A DNA stretch of 64,000 nt from Ramlibacter rhizophilus (GTDB lineage Bacteria > Pseudomonadota > Gammaproteobacteria > Burkholderiales > Burkholderiaceae_C): contig NZ_SMLL01000006.1 of assembly GCF_004681965.1 (NCBI RefSeq), forward strand, positions 248,001 through 312,000, read 5' to 3'. Positions 18,042 through 28,860 of the stretch are shown one piece after another. Position numbers and translations under genes: made by a program. The notes under the pieces were generated by a model. It had not been told where the DNA came from, searched no databases, and saw only the letters and a program-made list of their open reading frames with translations. Numbering within the stretch: position 1 is the stretch's first letter; every line of letters begins with the position of its first letter.

Positions 18042-18957
18042 TCGTCTCGCGGGCACCGCGCCCGCCACGGCCGCCTGGGCGCCCGTCCTGGCCCTGGTCT
18101 TCAATGCCTTCGTCTGGGGCGTCTCATGGTGGCCCTTTCGCCACCTGCATGCCATGGGCCTGCACCCCTTGTGGGCTACGGCGGGGGTGTACCTGTTCTC
18201 CCTCGCCTGCCTGCTGCTCGTGCGCCCGGCCGCCCTGCGGCACGCGGTGCGCCATCCCTCGCTGTGCTGGCTGGCGATCGCGGCCGGCCTGACCAACATC
18301 GGCTTCAACTGGGCCGTGACCGTGGGCGACGTGGTGCGGGTGGTGCTGCTGTTCTACCTCATGCCCGCCTGGGCGGTCCTGCTCGCCTGGGTCCTGCTGG
18401 GGGAGCGGCCGACGGCGGTGGCGCTCCTGCGGCTGCTGCTGGCCTTGCTCGGGGTGGCCGTGGTGCTCGACTCCGGCCAGGCCGGCCTGCCCCTGCCGCG
18501 CAGCCTGCCGGACTGGCTGGCGCTCATGGGCGGCTTCACCTTCGCGCTCACCAACATCCTGCTGCGCCGCCTGCAGGCGGCCCCGGCCGAGTCGCGCGTG
18601 CTGGCCATGTTCGGCGGTGGCACGCTCATGGCCGTGGCGGCCGCCTGGCTGGGCATGCAGCTGGGCGTGGCCGAAGCGCCCGTCGCGCCGCCCGCGGCCT
18701 TCGCCTACGCGCTCGGGCTGGCCGTGGCCTTCCTGCTCGGGAACGTGGCCCTGCAGTTCGGCGCCGCCCGGCTCGCCGCCCACACCACGGCCCTGGTGAT
18801 GCTCTCCGAGGTGGTGTTCGCCAGTGCCTCATCGGTCTGGCTGGGGGCGGCCGAGACGAGCCTGCGCACCTGGGTCGGCGCGGCGCTGATCGTGCTCGCC
18901 GCCGCCTGGTCGGCGTGGCCCACCCGCCGGGCGCTGCGGGAGCTGCCGAGCACCTGA
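18034..18957 (+). CDS. EamA/DMT family transporter
   Basis: 307 residues with ten predicted transmembrane segments in two repeated EamA halves (VFNAFVWGVSWWPFRHLHAM opens the first; GGFTFALTNILLRRLQA opens the second). Drug/metabolite transporters export amino acids, nucleobases or other small metabolites; the substrate is not predictable here. It starts within lplT (8-base overlap), which suggests cotranscription. Confidence 0.9.
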   Translation: MVDRLAGTAPATAAWAPVLALVFNAFVWGVSWWPFRHLHAMGLHPLWATAGVYLFSLACLLLVRPAALRHAVRHPSLCWLAIAAGLTNIGFNWAVTVGDVVRVVLLFYLMPAWAVLLAWVLLGERPTAVALLRLLLALLGVAVVLDSGQAGLPLPRSLPDWLALMGGFTFALTNILLRRLQAAPAESRVLAMFGGGTLMAVAAAWLGMQLGVAEAPVAPPAAFAYALGLAVAFLLGNVALQFGAARLAAHTTALVMLSEVVFASASSVWLGAAETSLRTWVGAALIVLAAAWSAWPTRRALRELPST

Positions 18958-19027
18958 CCGCCGCGCGGCACAGCCGCGTGGGCCGCAGAACGACGACCGA
19001 CGCCGGCCGCCTGCGTATGCTCGCGCC

Positions 19028-19804
19028 ATGGCCCAGACGTTTCCGACCACCCTGGCGCCCTTCGGGCGCCGCTTCGCCGGCCCCTGGGCGGCCAGCCTGC
19101 TCGGGCTGGCGGCGCTCGCTTTCCAGCTGCATGGACAGCTGGGCAGCGCGCCGCTTCCGCCGCAGCTGGCCGGCCTGCCCGCACCGGTCCTGCTGGCGCT
19201 CAGCCTGCTGAACCCGCTGCTGCTGCTCACCGTCTCCAGCCTCCTGGGCGCGGCGCTGGCGCACCGGGTCGGGCTCGGCAGCTTGCTGGCCGGGACCGCA
19301 GCGCCGGTGCCGCCGCGAGCCTGGTGGCAGGCCGCAGGCACCGGACTGCTGCTGGCCCTGGCGCTGCGCGGGCTCGACCTGTGGATGCAGCCCGGACTCG
19401 ATCCCGAGGGGCGTCTGCTCTCGGGTTCGGCGCCCATGCCGCTGCCGCAACTCGCCGTGGGCCTGTTCTACGGCGGGCTGGCCGAGGAAGTGCTCGCGCG
19501 CTGGGGCTGGCTCGTGTTGGTCGCCTGGCTGCTGCACAAGCTGGCCCGGCGCGGCACCGAGCCCCTGGGCGCGGCGGCGTTCTGGACGGCCAATGTTGTG
19601 GCGGCGCTGCTGTTCGCGGCCGGACACCTGCCGGCGCTCGCGACGGTGGTGGAGCTCACGCCCGGCTGGGTCGTCCGCACGCTGGCGCTCAACGCCGGTG
19701 CGGGTCTGGTCTATGGCTGGCTCTTCCGTCGCAGCGGGCTGGAAGTGGCCATGGCCGCGCATGCCGCGACCCATGTGGGCTTCTGGCTTCTTTCAATGCG
19801 CTGA
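19028..19804 (+). CDS. CPBP family intramembrane glutamic endopeptidase
   Basis: 258 residues, multiple hydrophobic helices. The CPBP/Abi (Rce1-like) motifs appear in order: GGLAEEVLARWG (EExxxR), FAAGHLPA (FxxxH) and the terminal AAHAATHVGFW (HxxxH). These are the catalytic residues of type II CAAX-prenyl-protease-like glutamate intramembrane proteases. The substrate is unknown in bacteria; members have been tied to bacteriocin immunity, phage resistance or membrane-protein processing. The ATG at 19028 gives the family-length protein. It is upstream of panB with a 51-base gap. Confidence 0.85.
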   Translation: MAQTFPTTLAPFGRRFAGPWAASLLGLAALAFQLHGQLGSAPLPPQLAGLPAPVLLALSLLNPLLLLTVSSLLGAALAHRVGLGSLLAGTAAPVPPRAWWQAAGTGLLLALALRGLDLWMQPGLDPEGRLLSGSAPMPLPQLAVGLFYGGLAEEVLARWGWLVLVAWLLHKLARRGTEPLGAAAFWTANVVAALLFAAGHLPALATVVELTPGWVVRTLALNAGAGLVYGWLFRRSGLEVAMAAHAATHVGFWLLSMR

Positions 19805-19855
19805 TAGCAAACGATATGGCTACACTCCAGGCTCTTTTTCCTGAGGAAAGCCTGG

Positions 19856-21552
<1,697 letters not shown>

Positions 21553-21564
21553 AGCGGGCGGCGC

Positions 21565-22791
21565 TCAGGCGGCCAGGGCCACGTCCAGCACTTCCACCCA
21601 ATGGCGCACCGGCAGCGCGGTGCCGGCCTGCAGGTGCGTGATGCAGCCGATGTTGGCGGAGACGATGGCCTGCGGCGACAGCGCCTGCAGGTTCTCCAGC
21701 TTGCGCTCGCGCAGGGCGCCGGCGGCCTCGGGGTGCAGCACGGAGTAGGTGCCGGCCGAGCCGCAGCACAGGTGCGACTCCTGCGGCGCCAGCCGCAGCG
21801 TGAAGCCCAGCTCGCCCAGGTACTGCTCGACGCCGCCGCGCAGCTTCTGGCCGTGCTGCAGCGTGCAGGGCGGATGCCAGGCCAGCACGCCCTCGGGCGG
21901 GCGCGTGCGGCCGCGCAGCGCCTCCACCAGCGTGGGCAGCAGCTCGCTCAGGTCGCGCGTGAGCTCGCTCACGCGGGCGGCCCGGTCCGCGTAGGCCGCA
22001 TCGTGCCGCAGCAGGTGCCCGTACTCCTTGACCGTCACGCCGCAGCCCGAGGCATTCATCACCAGCGCCTCCACCTCGCCACGCGCGATGAAGGGCCACC
22101 ACGCATCGACGTTCGCGCGCATCTGGTCCAGGGCGCCGTCCTGGTCGTTCAGGTGGAACTTCAGCGCCCCGCAGCAGCCCGCCGCGGGCGCCACCAGGGT
22201 CTGGATGCCCGCCGCGTCGAGCACGCGCGCGGTGGCGGCGTTGATGTTCGGTGCCATGGCCGGCTGCACGCAGCCGGCCAGCATGAGCACCTTGCGGGCG
22301 TGCTCGCGCGTGGGCCAGCGGCCCGCCGGCACCGCTTCGGGCACCTTCGAGCGCAGGCCCTTCGGCAGCGCCCCGCGCACCGCCTGTCCGAGCTTCATGG
22401 CCGGGGCGAAGAGCGGCGAGGGCAGGCCCTCCTTCAGCGCCCAGCGCAGGGCCCGCGAGCCCGCGCCGCGCGGCACGCGCTCGTCCACCAGCTTGCGGCC
22501 GATGTCCACCAGGTGCCCGTAGTCCACGCCGCTCGGGCAGGTGGTTTCGCAGTTGCGGCAGGTCAGGCACCGATCCAGGTGCAGCTGGGTCGAGCGGGTC
22601 GGCGCCTGGCCTTCGAGCACCTGCTTGATCAGGTAGATGCGCCCGCGCGGGCCGTCCAGCTCGTCGCCATAGAGCTGGTAGGTGGGACAGGTGGCGGTGC
22701 AGAAGCCGCAATGCACGCACTTGCGCAGGATCGCCTCGGCCTCCTGGCCTTCGGGCGTGTCCTGGAACTCGGGCGCGAGCTGGGTTTGCAT
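21565..22791 (-). CDS. glcF: Glycolate oxidase iron-sulfur subunit
   Basis: 408 residues. Two 4Fe-4S motifs at C25-x2-C28-x2-C31-x3-C35 (CVHCGFCTATCP) and C75-x2-C78-x2-C81-x3-C85 (CLTCRNCETTCP), followed by two CCG-type cluster domains (AAGCCGALKFHL and SHLCCGSAGTYS). Role: electron-transfer subunit of membrane-associated glycolate dehydrogenase (GlcDEF). It starts 3 bases after the glcE stop. The FAD subunit gene glcD is not in the neighbourhood. Confidence 0.95.
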   Translation of the reverse strand: MQTQLAPEFQDTPEGQEAEAILRKCVHCGFCTATCPTYQLYGDELDGPRGRIYLIKQVLEGQAPTRSTQLHLDRCLTCRNCETTCPSGVDYGHLVDIGRKLVDERVPRGAGSRALRWALKEGLPSPLFAPAMKLGQAVRGALPKGLRSKVPEAVPAGRWPTREHARKVLMLAGCVQPAMAPNINAATARVLDAAGIQTLVAPAAGCCGALKFHLNDQDGALDQMRANVDAWWPFIARGEVEALVMNASGCGVTVKEYGHLLRHDAAYADRAARVSELTRDLSELLPTLVEALRGRTRPPEGVLAWHPPCTLQHGQKLRGGVEQYLGELGFTLRLAPQESHLCCGSAGTYSVLHPEAAGALRERKLENLQALSPQAIVSANIGCITHLQAGTALPVRHWVEVLDVALAA

Positions 22792-22794
22792 GGG

Positions 22795-23889
22795 TCAGAG
22801 ATCCGGGTGGAGACGGCCGGGATTGAAGATGCCGGCGGGGTCGAACTCGCGCTTGAGGGCGCGGTGGATGCGGTCCAGCGGCGGTGCGAGGGGATCGAGG
22901 CGCGGCGCGCGCGAAGTGTCGTTCGCACCGCCCGCCATGAAGAGGGTCGCGCTGCCGCCGACGGCGCGGGCCGCTTCGCGCAGGGCCCGCCCTTCGCCCG
23001 GCGTGGCGCGGACCCAGCGCTGGGCGCCGTGCCACTCGACATAGGGGACATCGGGCAGGTCCAGCACCGGGGCCGTCTGCGGGACCGAGAGGCGCCACAG
23101 GTCGCGATCGCCGCGTTCCTGGAACCAGGGCAGGCGCAGGTCGCGGCTGGCCGTCCAGTCGCCGGCCACGTCCGGCAGCCGCTCGCCGCCCAGCTTGCGG
23201 CAGGCGCTCTCCACCGCGGCCACGGCGCCGCGCAGGCGCAGGTACAGGCACGGGACGCCGGCATCGTCCACCCAGGCGCTGGCGTTCAGGGGCAGCGGCT
23301 GGCCGCCCCAGGCGTTGAGGCGCTCCAGCGCGCTGGCCTGGTCCATCTCGAAGCGCAGCGTGGCCTCGGCCGGCGCCACCGGCAGGACCTTGAGGCTCAC
23401 CTCGGTGATCAGGCCCAGGCTGCCCCAGGCGCCGGCCATCAGGCGAGAGACGTCGTAGCCGGCCACGTTCTTCATCACCTGGCCGCCGAAGACCAGCGCT
23501 TCGCCGCGGCCGTTGACCATCTGCAGGCCGAGCACGAAGTCGCGCACGGCGCCGACGCTGGCGCGCGCCGGCCCGGACAAGCCTGCCGCCACCATGCCGC
23601 CGACGGTCGAGCCCTCGGCGTAGTGCGGCGGCTCGAAGGGAAGGCACTGGCCGTTCTCGGCCAGCAGGGCTTCGAGCTGCGCGAGCGGTGTTCCGGCGCG
23701 CACCGTGACCACCAACTCGCTCGGCTCGTAGCTCACCACGCCGGTGAGCGTTTGCGTGGACAGGACTTCGTGCGCCGCATCCGGCTGGCCGAAGAAGTCC
23801 TTGCTGCCGCCGCCTCGGATGCGCAGCGGGGTGCCGGCGGCGGCGCTTTGGCGGATGCGATCGACAAGAGGCGACAGTGCGGAGGCCAT
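22795..23889 (-). CDS. glcE: Glycolate oxidase FAD-binding subunit GlcE
   Basis: 364 residues. FAD-binding_4 (PCMH) domain with RIRGGGSKDFFG, EPHYAEGSTVGGMVA-type loop (PPHYAEGSTVGGMVAAGLSG) and the C-terminal GIFNPGRLHPDL. GlcE is the shorter FAD-type subunit of glycolate dehydrogenase and acts with GlcD and GlcF. The ATG at 23889 gives family length. Upstream on the same strand lies an SMP-30 lactonase gene, 41 bases away, where glcD would often be found. Confidence 0.93.
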   Translation of the reverse strand: MASALSPLVDRIRQSAAAGTPLRIRGGGSKDFFGQPDAAHEVLSTQTLTGVVSYEPSELVVTVRAGTPLAQLEALLAENGQCLPFEPPHYAEGSTVGGMVAAGLSGPARASVGAVRDFVLGLQMVNGRGEALVFGGQVMKNVAGYDVSRLMAGAWGSLGLITEVSLKVLPVAPAEATLRFEMDQASALERLNAWGGQPLPLNASAWVDDAGVPCLYLRLRGAVAAVESACRKLGGERLPDVAGDWTASRDLRLPWFQERGDRDLWRLSVPQTAPVLDLPDVPYVEWHGAQRWVRATPGEGRALREAARAVGGSATLFMAGGANDTSRAPRLDPLAPPLDRIHRALKREFDPAGIFNPGRLHPDL

Positions 23890-23930
23890 CGGGCGCGATG
23901 GTACGCGCTGCCCGCGCCGTCCCCGCGCTT

Positions 23931-24860
23931 TCAGTCGATGAAGAAGTCCACCGGCCGGCCGGGCGTGTCCACCTGTGCCCAGATGACATGGCCGCTCAGG
24001 GGCAGGCCCTGCAGCTCGTCGGCGGGCCGGCCCTGGCTGGCGGTGGTCACGTACAGCGTCCGCAGGTCCGGCCCGCCGAAGCAGGGCATGGTGGGGCAGC
24101 GAACCGGCAGCCGCAGGTCGCGCAGCACCTCGCCCTGCGGGGACAGCTGCAGCAGCCGGCCACCTTCGTAGAGGGCGCACCAGTAGTTGCCGTGCACGTC
24201 GATGGCCGCGCCGTCGGGGCGGCCGCCGTAGCCGGGCTGCCCCGGCTGCCAGCCGGCGGGCTTGGGGCTGAAGGCGTGGAAGCTGCGCTCGCCGCCCAGG
24301 CCTGCGGCCTGCGGTTCGAAATCCCAGGCGCGGATCAGGTGACGGCTGGTGTCGGCCCAGTACAGGGTCCGCGCGTCGGGGGCGAACGCCAGGCCGTTGG
24401 CATTGGTCACGCCATCGAGCTTGCGCACGAGGGTCGGCGCGCCGCTGCGGGCGTCCAGGCAGTAGAGGGCGGCGCCGGGCGCATCGCGCGGCTCGTAGAT
24501 CGTGCCGGCCCAGAAGCGCCCTTGGCCGTCGGCCTTGCCGTCGTTGAAGCGGGTGGTGGCGGTGTCGTGCTGCGCCGGCGCGAGCAACGCCAGCGGCCCC
24601 TGCCACTGGCGTGCGCGGTAGATGCCGTCGCGCAGCGCGATCACCAGGCCGCCGCTGCGCGCCGGGGCGATGCAGCCGGGGGCGGACGGCATCGGCCAGC
24701 ATTGCGCGCTCTCCTGGCCGGGCGCCACGCGCCACAGCTCGTTGGCCTCGTTGTCGATCCAGTACAGGCGCTGCTCGTCGGGATGCCAGAACGGAGATTC
24801 GCCGGTCTTGTGCGCCCGGGCGGTGAGGCTGCGCCACTCGAAGGAGTCCATGCGAGCCAT
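23931..24860 (-). CDS. SMP-30/gluconolactonase family lactonase
   Basis: 309 residues (306 if the ATG at 24851 is used). Six-bladed propeller with the family metal ligands: E in TGESPFWHPD, N in TNANGLAFAPD and D in GGRPDGAAIDVHGN, equivalent to regucalcin Glu18/Asn154/Asp204. Role: Ca/Zn-dependent hydrolysis of a sugar lactone (gluconolactone, arabinolactone or similar); the exact sugar is uncertain. Likely first gene of a transcript with glcE and glcF. The promoter region is shared with the divergent gene at 24920. Confidence 0.9.
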   Translation of the reverse strand: MARMDSFEWRSLTARAHKTGESPFWHPDEQRLYWIDNEANELWRVAPGQESAQCWPMPSAPGCIAPARSGGLVIALRDGIYRARQWQGPLALLAPAQHDTATTRFNDGKADGQGRFWAGTIYEPRDAPGAALYCLDARSGAPTLVRKLDGVTNANGLAFAPDARTLYWADTSRHLIRAWDFEPQAAGLGGERSFHAFSPKPAGWQPGQPGYGGRPDGAAIDVHGNYWCALYEGGRLLQLSPQGEVLRDLRLPVRCPTMPCFGGPDLRTLYVTTASQGRPADELQGLPLSGHVIWAQVDTPGRPVDFFID

Positions 24861-24919
24861 TGTGCACAGGGCATGGTGCCGTGGGCACTCAGCCGCTAAC
24901 ATGGGCCGCCGGATCCGCC

Positions 24920-25606
24920 ATGACTTCTGAACGTCCCCACCTTTCCCCCGCCCCCGTCGATGCCGCGACCGAGGCCGCGCGCTACGCCTTGCTGCGGCGC
25001 TTGGCCTTTGCGATCCGTCATGACCTGATGGCCGAGCTGCAGCCCATCACCATGACGGGCGAAGTCCTGGAGCGGCGCCTGGCGGCACCTCAGCCCGACC
25101 TCAAGCAGTTGCGCGAGTCGGCGGCGCGCATCACCGGGTTCTCGCGTGCGGCCGTGCGGTCCTGCCTGGACGTGATCACGTGGATGGCCCCCGAGCCCGG
25201 GCGGACCATGCCCGTTCAGCAGGTGGTCCGCGACACGGTCGACCTGCTGGGCAGCAGCTTCGGCTTCCGCGGCTTCGTCCTGCGCAACGACGCCATCGAG
25301 GCGCCGTGGAGCGTGCCGCGGACCGGTCTGCGGCAGCTCCTGCCGGCGTGCCTGTTCCTGCTGGCCGACGAGGCGGGCCCGCCCGCGGAGATCACCCTTG
25401 GCGCCCAGCTTGCCGACGGGCAGGTGCGGGTGGTGCTGTCGCTCGAACCGGTTGAAGGGCCCGAAGGCGTCCTGGGCGAGCCGCCCTACCGTGCGCTGAG
25501 CGCAGCCGAGGTGCAGCTGCTCGCACGAGCCGAGGGGATCGCTTTCACGCGCACGGGCGACCACATCGAGCTGGTGCTGGCGCAGGTGCCACCCGAAGGC
25601 GAGTGA
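24920..25606 (+). CDS. Histidine-kinase-like/HPt-like orphan protein, function unknown
   Basis: 228 residues, no database-level family recognised. Residues 23-60 read as a DHp/H-box helix: LLRRLAFAIRHDLMAELQPI, with candidate phospho-acceptor H34 followed by D35, then a second long helix. Residues about 105-215 could be a degenerate GHKL-type sheet, but I see no N-box, G1 or G2 ATP-binding motif. This combination resembles histidine phosphotransferases of the ChpT type, built from a kinase core that no longer binds ATP (inference). No response regulator is adjacent. A TAACAT at 24897-24902 may be the -10; the gene is divergent from the SMP-30 gene. Confidence 0.55.
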   Translation: MTSERPHLSPAPVDAATEAARYALLRRLAFAIRHDLMAELQPITMTGEVLERRLAAPQPDLKQLRESAARITGFSRAAVRSCLDVITWMAPEPGRTMPVQQVVRDTVDLLGSSFGFRGFVLRNDAIEAPWSVPRTGLRQLLPACLFLLADEAGPPAEITLGAQLADGQVRVVLSLEPVEGPEGVLGEPPYRALSAAEVQLLARAEGIAFTRTGDHIELVLAQVPPEGE

Positions 25607-25664
25607 GTCCGACCGGCCGCGCGGCCCGTTCGGCCTGGGGCGGTCGAACTTGTCATACCCGCGC

Positions 25665-25964
25665 TCAGACCGGCACGGTCGAGAAGCCCCCATCGAGGCC
25701 ACCGTACTCCTGCAGACGGCCGAACTCCAGCCGGCCGTCGTGCAGCGCCGCCAGCATGTGTTCGAGCTGCTCCTCGTCCGGCTCCAGGTACACCATCACC
25801 TGCGCCGTGGCGTGGGGCCAGGCTGGCGTGTAGGGCACCTGGTCTTCAGCGACCCGGCGGGCGACGAAGCTGCCGTCGTCCAACCGGCCGAAGAGCACCA
25901 CGCGCGGCGTGTCGGCTTTCGAATTCGCCACGCGCAACTCGCGGGGTTGTGAAGCGGTGGGCAT
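25665..25964 (-). CDS. Small conserved-looking hypothetical protein
   Basis: 99 residues, soluble, no motif recognised. It begins MPTASQPRELRVANSKADTP, has VVLFGRLDDGSFVARRVAED and a segment rich in acidic residues (YLEPDEEQLEHMLAALHDGR). It is coding-like in codon use with no shadow gene of better quality opposite. It is convergent with the histidine-kinase-like gene. Function unknown. Confidence 0.55.
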   Translation of the reverse strand: MPTASQPRELRVANSKADTPRVVLFGRLDDGSFVARRVAEDQVPYTPAWPHATAQVMVYLEPDEEQLEHMLAALHDGRLEFGRLQEYGGLDGGFSTVPV

Positions 25965-26050
25965 GGAAACACCGTACTTCGCATGCGGCGCGGGGCGTGT
26001 AGGACCCTGTCCCAAGCGCGCTGCGTGCGCGCGTCTGTCCCGCGGGCATG

Positions 26051-26075
26051 AAAAAGGCCCGCCGAGTGGCGGGCC
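26051..26075 (-). terminator. Rho-independent terminator after amt
   Basis: On the minus strand an 8-bp perfect stem GGCCCGCC / GGCGGGCC (26056-26063 with 26068-26075, loop 26064-26067) is followed by a run of five T. It lies 67 bases after the amt stop and ends the porin-glnK-amt operon. Confidence 0.85.
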
Positions 26076-26141
26076 AAGGTCCTGGGAGACGTGCTCGTTG
26101 TCCAGGTGGAGGCCGCCGCAGCGGCCGTCGTCACCGGGAGT

Positions 26142-27647
26142 TCAGCGGTTGTAGGCGGTTTCGCCGTGGCTGCTGATGTCCAGGCCCTCGCGCTCTTCCT
26201 CTTCGCTCACGCGCAGGCCCACCAGCAGGTCGACGATCTTGTAGGCGATGAAGGCCACGACGGCGGACCAGATCACGGTAGTGATCACGCCCTGGAACTG
26301 CACCCACACCTGGCCGGCGATGGAGTACTCGGGGTTCACCGCGTTGGCCACGTAGTCGTACACGCCCGTGCCGCCCAGCGAGGGGGCCGCGAACACGCCG
26401 GTCAGCAAGGCGCCGACGATGCCGCCGACGCCGTGCACGCCGAACACGTCCAGCGAGTCGTCGGCACCCAGCATGCGCTTGAGGCCGTTGACGCCCCAGA
26501 GGCACACCAGGCCGGACACCAGGCCGATCACGATGGCGCCCATCGGGCCCACGAAGCCGCAGGCCGGCGTGATGGCCACCAGGCCGGCGACGGCGCCGGA
26601 GGCGGCGCCCAGCATGGAGGCCTTGCCCTTGGACATGGCCTCACCGGCGATCCAGGCCAGCGTGGCAGCGGCCGTGGCGACCAGGGTGTTGACGAAGGCC
26701 AGGGCGGCCACGCCGTTGGCTTCCAGGTTGGAGCCGGCGTTGAAGCCGAACCAGCCCACCCACAGCAGCGAGGCGCCGACCATGGTCAGGGTCAGGCTGT
26801 GCGGCGTGAGCGATTCCTTGCCGTAGCCGATGCGCTTGCCCACCAGGTAGGCACCCACCAGCGCGGCGACGCCGGCGTTGATGTGCACTACGGTGCCGCC
26901 CGCGAAGTCCAGCGCGCCCTTGGCCCACAGCCAGCCGGCGTTGGCCGTCACGGTCTCCAGCGAGGCAGCGTCGGTGATCGCGTCCGGGCCGTCCCAGTAC
27001 CAGACCATGTGCGCGATGGGCAGGTAGGAGAAGGTGAACCAGATCACCACGAACAGCAGCACCGCGGAGAACTTGATGCGCTCGGCGAAGGAGCCGACGA
27101 TCAGCGCGCAGGTGATGGCCGCGAAGGTGGCCTGGAAGCCGACGAAGCTCAGCTCCGGAATCACCACGCCCTTGCTGAAGGTGGCACCGACCGATTCCGG
27201 CGTGACCCCCAGCAGGAACAGCTTGTCGAAGCCGCCGATGAAGGGACTGCCGCCCGTGAAGGCCAGGCTGTAGCCGTACAGGGCCCACAGCACGTAGATC
27301 AGCGAACTGACCACGAAGACCTGCATGAGCACGGACAGCATGTTCTTGCTGCGCACCAGGCCGCCGTAGAACAGGGCCAGGCCCGGCAGGGTCATGAGGA
27401 TGACCAGCAGGGTGGCCGTGGTGATGAAGGCGGTGTCGCCCTTGTTGGGAACCGGGGCCGCGGCGGCCTCGGCAGGCGCAGCGGGCGCGGTGGCGGCGGG
27501 GGCCGCAGCCGCAGGCGCCGCCGCTTCGGCGGCGGGGGCGGCCGTCGCGGCCGGGGCGGCGGCGGGCGCGGGGGCTTGTGCCAGCGCGGCACCGCCTCCG
27601 CTCAGGAGGCCCAGCCCCAGGGCCAGGCAGGCAAGAAGCTTTCGCAT
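26142..27647 (-). CDS. amt: Ammonium transporter (Amt/MEP/Rh family)
   Basis: 501 residues. Signal peptide (ending near AALAQ, residue 24), then an unusually Ala/Pro-rich periplasmic linker of about 40 residues, then eleven transmembrane helices. Family features include FYGGLVRSKNMLSV, GSFAERIKFSAVL, the pore-lining WFGFNAGSN and FGVHGVGGIVGALLTG with a pore His. Role: uptake of ammonium under nitrogen limitation, gated by the PII protein encoded next to it. The ATG at 27647 follows GAAGAGAG; a GTG at 27656 is too close to it. Last gene of the porin-glnK-amt operon. Confidence 0.95.
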   Translation of the reverse strand: MRKLLACLALGLGLLSGGGAALAQAPAPAAAPAATAAPAAEAAAPAAAAPAATAPAAPAEAAAAPVPNKGDTAFITTATLLVILMTLPGLALFYGGLVRSKNMLSVLMQVFVVSSLIYVLWALYGYSLAFTGGSPFIGGFDKLFLLGVTPESVGATFSKGVVIPELSFVGFQATFAAITCALIVGSFAERIKFSAVLLFVVIWFTFSYLPIAHMVWYWDGPDAITDAASLETVTANAGWLWAKGALDFAGGTVVHINAGVAALVGAYLVGKRIGYGKESLTPHSLTLTMVGASLLWVGWFGFNAGSNLEANGVAALAFVNTLVATAAATLAWIAGEAMSKGKASMLGAASGAVAGLVAITPACGFVGPMGAIVIGLVSGLVCLWGVNGLKRMLGADDSLDVFGVHGVGGIVGALLTGVFAAPSLGGTGVYDYVANAVNPEYSIAGQVWVQFQGVITTVIWSAVVAFIAYKIVDLLVGLRVSEEEEREGLDISSHGETAYNR

Positions 27648-27675
27648 GGGTTGCACTCTCTTCAGGTTGGGGGGT

Positions 27676-28038
<363 letters not shown>

Positions 28039-28803
28039 TCAGAAGGTCTTCTTCAGGCCGAGCACCAGGCCGGACTTGCCCAGGTCGCGGTTGCCGCTGC
28101 CCACGAGGGTGGCGGGCGCGCCGAAGCGGTCGTCCCAGTTGGTGCCGACCACGGCGGCCGAACCGACGAAGCCGTCGCCGAAGTCCTTGGCCAGCGTGAT
28201 CGCGTAGTCGCGGTACGTGCCGAAGTTGTCGATGCGCTGCCAGCCCACGTGCGGCACCACGCTGAAGCCGTTGCCCAGGTCGAACGTGGCCGACAGGTCC
28301 AGGTAGCCGCTGCCCTTGCTGTTGGCCGCGCCGAAGAGCGTGGTCATGGCGTGCGAGTACTTGATCGTGGCCGGGCCGGCGCTCAGTGCACCGTAAAGCT
28401 CGAAGGTGTTGGCGTTCTCGCCGGTGACCGTGGACAGGTTGTTGTTGGGGTACCAGTAGAAGAGGCCGCCCAGGTCGTAGCCGACCGAGTCGGTCAGCGC
28501 GCCCTTGTAGCCGCCGTACAGGTCGATCTCGACCTTCCCGTCCAGGCTCGGCGCCGCGCTGTCTTCGATCCAGCGGATGGTGGAGCCCCACAGGCCCGCA
28601 TAGAAGCCGCTGGAGTGCGCCACGTCCAAGCCGCCTTGCAGGGCCGGGCGCTTGGCGCTCTGCGAAATGCCGCGGTAGCGGTAGTCGCTCACGACCCCGA
28701 TGTTGTACGAGACCGTGTAGTCGGGCGCCGGCGCCGCCGTCTGGGCGAAGACGGTGCCGGACAGGACCAGAGTGGACAGAAGCGCAGCAGCTCTGAGGGA
28801 CAT
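28039..28803 (-). CDS. TorF-family putative outer-membrane porin
   Basis: 254 residues. Signal peptide (AALLSTLVLSGTVFAQ), then amphipathic strands with the family start YTVSYNIGVVSDYRYRGISQS and a C-terminal GLVLGLKKTF ending in aromatic Phe, typical of an outer-membrane barrel. Proteins of this type regularly precede glnK-amt in Burkholderiales and may admit nitrogen compounds through the outer membrane (inference). CGGAG precedes the ATG. First gene of the operon behind a sigma-54-type promoter. Confidence 0.85.
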   Translation of the reverse strand: MSLRAAALLSTLVLSGTVFAQTAAPAPDYTVSYNIGVVSDYRYRGISQSAKRPALQGGLDVAHSSGFYAGLWGSTIRWIEDSAAPSLDGKVEIDLYGGYKGALTDSVGYDLGGLFYWYPNNNLSTVTGENANTFELYGALSAGPATIKYSHAMTTLFGAANSKGSGYLDLSATFDLGNGFSVVPHVGWQRIDNFGTYRDYAITLAKDFGDGFVGSAAVVGTNWDDRFGAPATLVGSGNRDLGKSGLVLGLKKTF

Positions 28804-28860
28804 GTTTTTCTCCGTGCTTGGGACTGGGTTGGATTTGGTAGGGAAAGCGCAAGGGGCTGC

